From assembly GCA_937927665.1 (NCBI GenBank), contig CALBRY010000512.1, positions 1 through 9,461 on the forward strand: a stretch of DNA of 9,461 bases, given 5' to 3'. Position numbers and translations under genes: made by a program. Below the pieces are notes generated by a model. The model saw nothing but the letters and a program-made list of their open reading frames with translations, did no database searches and had not been told where the DNA came from. Below are positions 6,931 to 9,461 of this stretch, one piece after another (positions within the stretch are counted from its first letter, which is position 1; the number at the start of each line of letters is the position of its first letter). This DNA is from an uncultured Chloroflexota bacterium. GTDB taxonomy: Bacteria; Chloroflexota; Anaerolineae; Aggregatilineales; Phototrophicaceae.

Positions 6931-6968
6931 GACAGTATCCAAAAAGCGCGGCAGAGGATTTTGGCGGG

Positions 6969-7772
6969 ATGAACAGCGTACAAGAACTTGTTCAGGTATA
7001 CAGCCGTTTGCGCGGTCGCGGCACTGCCGCCAGCATGGCGTTGGAACAGCTTCGCGCAGATATCGAAAAACTCAGCAAAAAAGATCAAGCGGAAGTTGTC
7101 CGTCAAGTACGGATGATCGAGGCGATGCTGAAATCGCCCATTAAGACCGAAGAACCCCTTAGTTCAGAAAGCCCGACGCCGATCAAGCCGATCAGCAGCA
7201 AGGCGAAAACCGTTCAATCGCCTGTTCCGCCGGTGATGGTTGGCGCGAGCTATGCGCCGGGTAAAACAGCGAACTGTCCTCGATGCGGCAAACCCAATCC
7301 AGCGGAAGAAATTTTGTGCGCTCATTGTGGAAATTTCTTGCAGACAGGTAAGAGCTTATTTGAAACCGCCCGCCTTGAGGAGGGAGGTCAGCAGGACGCC
7401 AGTTATTTTGGCGAGGATGCTGTGCTGATCCTGATGCTGCGCGATACCAACTATGCTTTTAAGCTGCGTCCACAGGATAATCGTCATGATGTGGTGGTAG
7501 GGCGGAGCAACGGCGCATCGATGAAACCGGATATTGATCTGCTTGAACACGGCGGCGATTCGCAAGGGGTTTCGCGGCTGCATATGAGCATCCGCTACGA
7601 GCAAAAAGACAAAACCGTGTGCGTGGTTGATATGAACAGTGCGAACGGCACATTTTTGAATGGTCAGCGGCTGCACCCGCGTGAAGTCCGCGTGATTCGT
7701 CATGGTGATGAACTGCGTTTGGGGCGGCTGGTCTTGCGGGCATATTTTCAGCACGGCACGGGAAAAAAGTAG
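6969..7772 (+). CDS. Zinc-ribbon and FHA domain protein
   Basis: This is a 267-residue protein with no signal peptide or membrane segment. Residues 1-55 are a charged, probably helical region. Residues 56-100 are a Pro/Ser/Lys-rich linker. A zinc ribbon has C103-x2-C106 and C117-x2-C120. The FHA domain (about 150-262) shows GRS (178-180), SRLH (202-205) and NSANGTFLNG (223-232), the residues that form the phosphothreonine pocket, so binding of pThr peptides is likely. FHA proteins usually act as readers of Ser/Thr kinase signalling; no kinase gene is visible here, though the truncated surface protein at the right edge could belong to such a system. The start is supported by AGAGGA 10 nt upstream and a promoter at 6902-6930. 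It is monocistronic, ending in a strong hairpin. Confidence 0.9.
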   Translation: MNSVQELVQVYSRLRGRGTAASMALEQLRADIEKLSKKDQAEVVRQVRMIEAMLKSPIKTEEPLSSESPTPIKPISSKAKTVQSPVPPVMVGASYAPGKTANCPRCGKPNPAEEILCAHCGNFLQTGKSLFETARLEEGGQQDASYFGEDAVLILMLRDTNYAFKLRPQDNRHDVVVGRSNGASMKPDIDLLEHGGDSQGVSRLHMSIRYEQKDKTVCVVDMNSANGTFLNGQRLHPREVRVIRHGDELRLGRLVLRAYFQHGTGKK

Positions 7773-7783
7773 CAGCGACTGCG

Positions 7784-7827
7784 CCGCACCCCTCGAATCT
7801 CTTGCTTCAAAAAGACGAGGGGTGCGG
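7784..7827. terminator. 12-bp perfect hairpin between converging genes (terminator or REP-like element)
   Basis: CCGCACCCCTCG (784-795 of the 7000s) pairs perfectly with CGAGGGGTGCGG (7816-7827) around a 20-nt loop, in which TCT/AGA can add three pairs. It lies in the 62-nt gap between the stop of the FHA gene (7772) and the stop of the convergent PIN-like gene (7835). A bidirectional terminator is the simplest role. The T-rich tail is poor on the plus side (ATTTTG after 7836), and the G-rich right arm continues as GGGGTGAGG, so a dispersed palindromic repeat is an alternative. Confidence 0.6.
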
Positions 7828-7834
7828 GGTGAGG

Positions 7835-8176
7835 CTATTTTGTGGATAGAATGCGTACTTGATTCATCAGACTTTCGGTTGTTTCGTCCGCGTGAATCTG
7901 TCGCAGTGCGCGCACCCAGCCGCCGATGGTCGCGTGAGCATGTGGCGACCACAAAATTCCATAATGTTGGAGTTCGGTCTTCGCCAAAATCAGGAAGTCG
8001 GTGTCGTGCGTACACAGCACGCACTGCCGAATAATCGCATGATTCAGATGATCGTGATCTGGTGCGCCTAAAAACCCCAATTCGTGCGCGGAGTAGACCA
8101 CAATATCAGCGTTTCGGAGCTGATCGGCAACCACAAGCGGAACGTTTTCGTCAAGGTAGAAGCCGGGTTTTGTCAC
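7835..8176 (-). CDS. DUF5615 PIN-like protein, probable toxin of a toxin-antitoxin pair
   Basis: This small protein of 113 residues belongs to the PIN-like DUF5615 family, expected to be a metal-dependent ribonuclease. The acidic residues of the fold are visible: D9-E10 in YLDENVP, D40 and D42 in GAPDHDHL, and D58 and D60 in CTHDTDFL. The start is GTG at 8176, 4 nt after the stop of the upstream DUF433 gene. No good ribosome binding site sits at normal distance (GAGG is 15 nt away), so translation is probably coupled to the antitoxin. The order antitoxin then toxin is the usual one for such pairs. No truncation is seen; an RNase target cannot be inferred. Confidence 0.85.
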   Translation of the reverse strand: MTKPGFYLDENVPLVVADQLRNADIVVYSAHELGFLGAPDHDHLNHAIIRQCVLCTHDTDFLILAKTELQHYGILWSPHAHATIGGWVRALRQIHADETTESLMNQVRILSTK

Positions 8177-8180
8177 AATA

Positions 8181-8489
8181 TCAGGCGCTTACCTCAGAAG
8201 CAAGCCGTTTCCCCTGTTCATCATCGTGTGCAATCGCCGCATCAATTTCGGATTGATGGAGATAATAATAGGCAAGCGCCGCGTAGACTTCACCTAGACT
8301 CAGTTTGAACACATTGGCAAGCTCATGTGGAGGAAGCTGATCGCCAAACAGGTGATATGCCACGATATCCATTACCCGAATGCCCGTCCCTGCGATTACC
8401 GGACTCCCGCGACGTACCTCCGGGCTGGAGACAATCGTATCAATCGGATGTGTTGTATAAACGGTCATCATCGTGTGCTTTCTACCCAT
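8181..8489 (-). CDS. DUF433 family protein, probable antitoxin
   Basis: At most 102 residues long, this is a DUF433 protein, a small helical DNA-binding-type family often encoded just before a DUF5615 gene and regarded as its antitoxin. The core signature is at 28-43, GSPVIAGTGIRVMDIV, where many members have GTR rather than GTG. The helical second half runs LSLGEVYAALAYYYLHQSEIDAA (64-86). Three in-frame ATGs compete: 8489, 8471 and 8468. A -10 at 8499-8504 would start transcription near 8492, leaving almost no leader for 8489, so 8471 or 8468 (94-96 residues) may be the true start. It is followed after 4 nt by the toxin gene, a two-gene operon. Confidence 0.85.
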   Translation of the reverse strand: MGRKHTMMTVYTTHPIDTIVSSPEVRRGSPVIAGTGIRVMDIVAYHLFGDQLPPHELANVFKLSLGEVYAALAYYYLHQSEIDAAIAHDDEQGKRLASEVSA

Positions 8490-8498
8490 CTAGATGCC

Positions 8499-8504
8499 AT
8501 TATA
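8499..8504 (-). promoter_or_regulatory. -10 box of the toxin-antitoxin operon
   Basis: The minus strand reads TATAAT here, inside the 20-nt gap between the stop of the upstream surface-protein gene and the first ATG of the DUF433 gene. A -35 would lie within the end of the upstream gene, but no good match is present at 16-18 bp. This suggests the pair has its own promoter rather than relying on read-through. Confidence 0.45.
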
Positions 8505-8509
8505 CACCG

Positions 8510-9461
8510 CTACAACAGTGTGATCTCCCATGCGGTGATGTGAAGAATTACGCCGCCCGCGTGGACATACACCAGCGGAAAAACAGCTTCACCCGCGCCT
8601 GAGAACGGGATCGGCTGACCGACAGGCGTATTTTCCACGTAAACTGTGAGCGTCTCATCAGCGAGATCGCGTTCCAACCGGATGCGAATCGGTGTGCCAA
8701 GTGAGTAAGCGCGTTGTGCCATCGGATCGGTGATTGTGCCACCGCGCTGGCTAATCGTGAGTGCATCCGATCCACTCAGGCGAAGCTCAACTCCTGCGAC
8801 ATTGGATGGATTATCGCCGCCCTGCAAGAGTGCCCCAAAATACACTTCGTCATCAACCAGAAGCGGCGGGTTATAGGTCACCAAGCGGATTGTGAACTCG
8901 GCGCGCACAATGCGAGCTGGTGCATCTGATCCGTAACGCGCATTAAGCAGATCAGCGGGCGGCAGGATCGTCAGGATGCCATCACCCGCCGATGCGCCTA
9001 AACCGAAGCGCCAATAGGTTTCGCCGTCCTCGGTTTCGCGCGAGAACATTTCGACATCCCAGAATGGAGACGCCTGCACCGAATCGAGTAGAGTCAGCAC
9101 GCTCTGGCGCCCCTGTACGCCGTTCGGCGGCGGTGTGGGAGAGGCGGTATATGTGCGTGATGGCGTGATCGACGGCGTATAGGTGACGGTGGGCGTGAAG
9201 GTACTCGATGGCGTATACGTCATCGTTGGTGTTCCGGTCGGCTGCGGAGTCCGTGTAGCGGTGCTGCTGGCGGTTTGCGTGGGCAGCAGCGCCAGCGTGT
9301 TGACCATTGCCAGCGGAGTCGGCGGTTCTGGCGTCGCGGTGTCGATGATGAGGGTTGCAGCGGGGGATGGCTCATCGGTCACGGCGGCTTCGGGCGGTGT
9401 ACCACTCATCGCGGCGGCGAGATCCGATGGGGTGGGCGTGGCGTTTCCGCCGCTGAATACG
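8510..9461 (-). CDS. Surface-type protein with Thr/Pro-rich linker and C-terminal beta-sandwich-like domain (5' end beyond the window)
   Basis: 316 residues are visible and the frame is open to the right edge, so the protein starts outside the window. The ATG at 9407-9409 is internal: the 17 codons before it read on in the same low-complexity style (NATPTPSDLAAA). Counting from that Met, residues 1-43 are Ala/Pro/Thr-rich. Residues 44-96 are a Thr/Pro/Ser linker with TYTPS repeats. Residues 100-299 form a beta-rich domain ending in IRIRLERDLADETLTVYVEN and a final HITAWEITLL strand, resembling lectin/glucanase-like (LamG or 3-keto-disaccharide hydrolase-like) sandwiches. That resemblance is by pattern only. 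Such Thr/Pro linkers commonly separate an anchored or kinase part from an extracellular domain in this kind of bacterium, but the N-terminal part is unseen. No enzyme motif is recognised. Confidence 0.75.
   Translation of the reverse strand, partial: VFSGGNATPTPSDLAAAMSGTPPEAAVTDEPSPAATLIIDTATPEPPTPLAMVNTLALLPTQTASSTATRTPQPTGTPTMTYTPSSTFTPTVTYTPSITPSRTYTASPTPPPNGVQGRQSVLTLLDSVQASPFWDVEMFSRETEDGETYWRFGLGASAGDGILTILPPADLLNARYGSDAPARIVRAEFTIRLVTYNPPLLVDDEVYFGALLQGGDNPSNVAGVELRLSGSDALTISQRGGTITDPMAQRAYSLGTPIRIRLERDLADETLTVYVENTPVGQPIPFSGAGEAVFPLVYVHAGGVILHITAWEITLL
9122..9280 (-). repeat. Degenerate 36-bp tandem repeat coding for the Thr/Pro linker
   Basis: The linker DNA shows an imperfect 36-bp period (12 codons). 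For example GACGGCGTAT at 9171-9180 recurs as GATGGCGTAT at 9207-9216, with similar flanks. The encoded units read MTYTPSSTFTPT then VTYTPSITPSRT. Such repeats can change copy number between strains. Confidence 0.6.

Noticed and set aside
6908..7144. Plus-strand frame starting in the promoter region of the FHA gene
   Set aside because: It overlaps the promoter and the FHA gene in another frame, and its low-complexity basic product matches nothing.
7356..8024. 222-codon open frame on the minus strand
   Set aside because: It runs across the FHA gene end, the hairpin and the PIN-like gene in another frame; both real genes are well supported.
9122..9280. CRISPR-like repeats
   Set aside because: The repeats are degenerate, without unique spacers, and lie in frame within a coding region as a Thr/Pro linker.
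9407..9409. ATG as start of the Thr/Pro-linked protein
   Set aside because: The frame continues open to the window edge in the same composition, and no ribosome binding site precedes the ATG (upstream is GCCGCCGCG).

Overview
The window looks like a moderately GC-rich bacterial chromosome, most plausibly a member of the Chloroflexota (Anaerolineae-like). That is an inference. It rests on an envelope protein with Ig-like tails, a threonine/proline-rich linker in a surface-type protein, a zinc-ribbon/FHA protein, and a DUF433-DUF5615 pair. I see no rRNA, tRNA, CRISPR array or insertion sequence, and no stretch over 300 bases lacks a gene.

Layout. (1) Positions 9-4040 (+) form a probable two-gene envelope operon. 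A good sigma-70 promoter (TTGACA, 17-bp spacer, TACAGT) drives a 984-residue class A penicillin-binding-protein homologue. Three nucleotides after its stop comes a beta-lactamase-fold serine hydrolase. (2) A convergent gene at 4035-5135 (-) encodes an M24 (aminopeptidase P/creatinase-fold) protein and overlaps the hydrolase by 6 nt at the 3' end. (3) Divergent from it is a DtxR/MntR-type metal-dependent regulator (5244-5918, +) with an extended -10 promoter. (4) A lone polar-amino-acid ABC transporter ATPase (5953-6708, -) has no permease or binding-protein gene beside it. A 19-codon open stretch ending 7 nt before its ATG may be the tail of a lost upstream gene. (5) A zinc-ribbon plus FHA protein (6969-7772, +) has its own promoter and is followed by a strong 12-bp hairpin. 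(6) A probable toxin-antitoxin pair lies on the minus strand (DUF433 antitoxin, then DUF5615 PIN-like toxin). (7) The 3' part of a large surface-type protein (Thr/Pro linker plus beta-sandwich-like domain) runs off the right edge on the minus strand.

The most striking point is that two neighbouring genes keep the fold signatures of well-known enzymes but have lost the catalytic residues. The PBP homologue has lost all three transpeptidase motifs (SxxK to ITLT, SxN to GLI, KTG to VTG) and has no lysine anywhere between residues 219 and 703. The M24 protein has lost three of the five usual metal ligands. The serine hydrolase between them has a complete SxxK/YxN/HxG set. One reading is an envelope module in which a catalytically dead, peptidoglycan-facing scaffold is co-expressed with an active penicillin-recognising-type hydrolase. 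The coupling is inference; the missing residues are read directly from the sequence.
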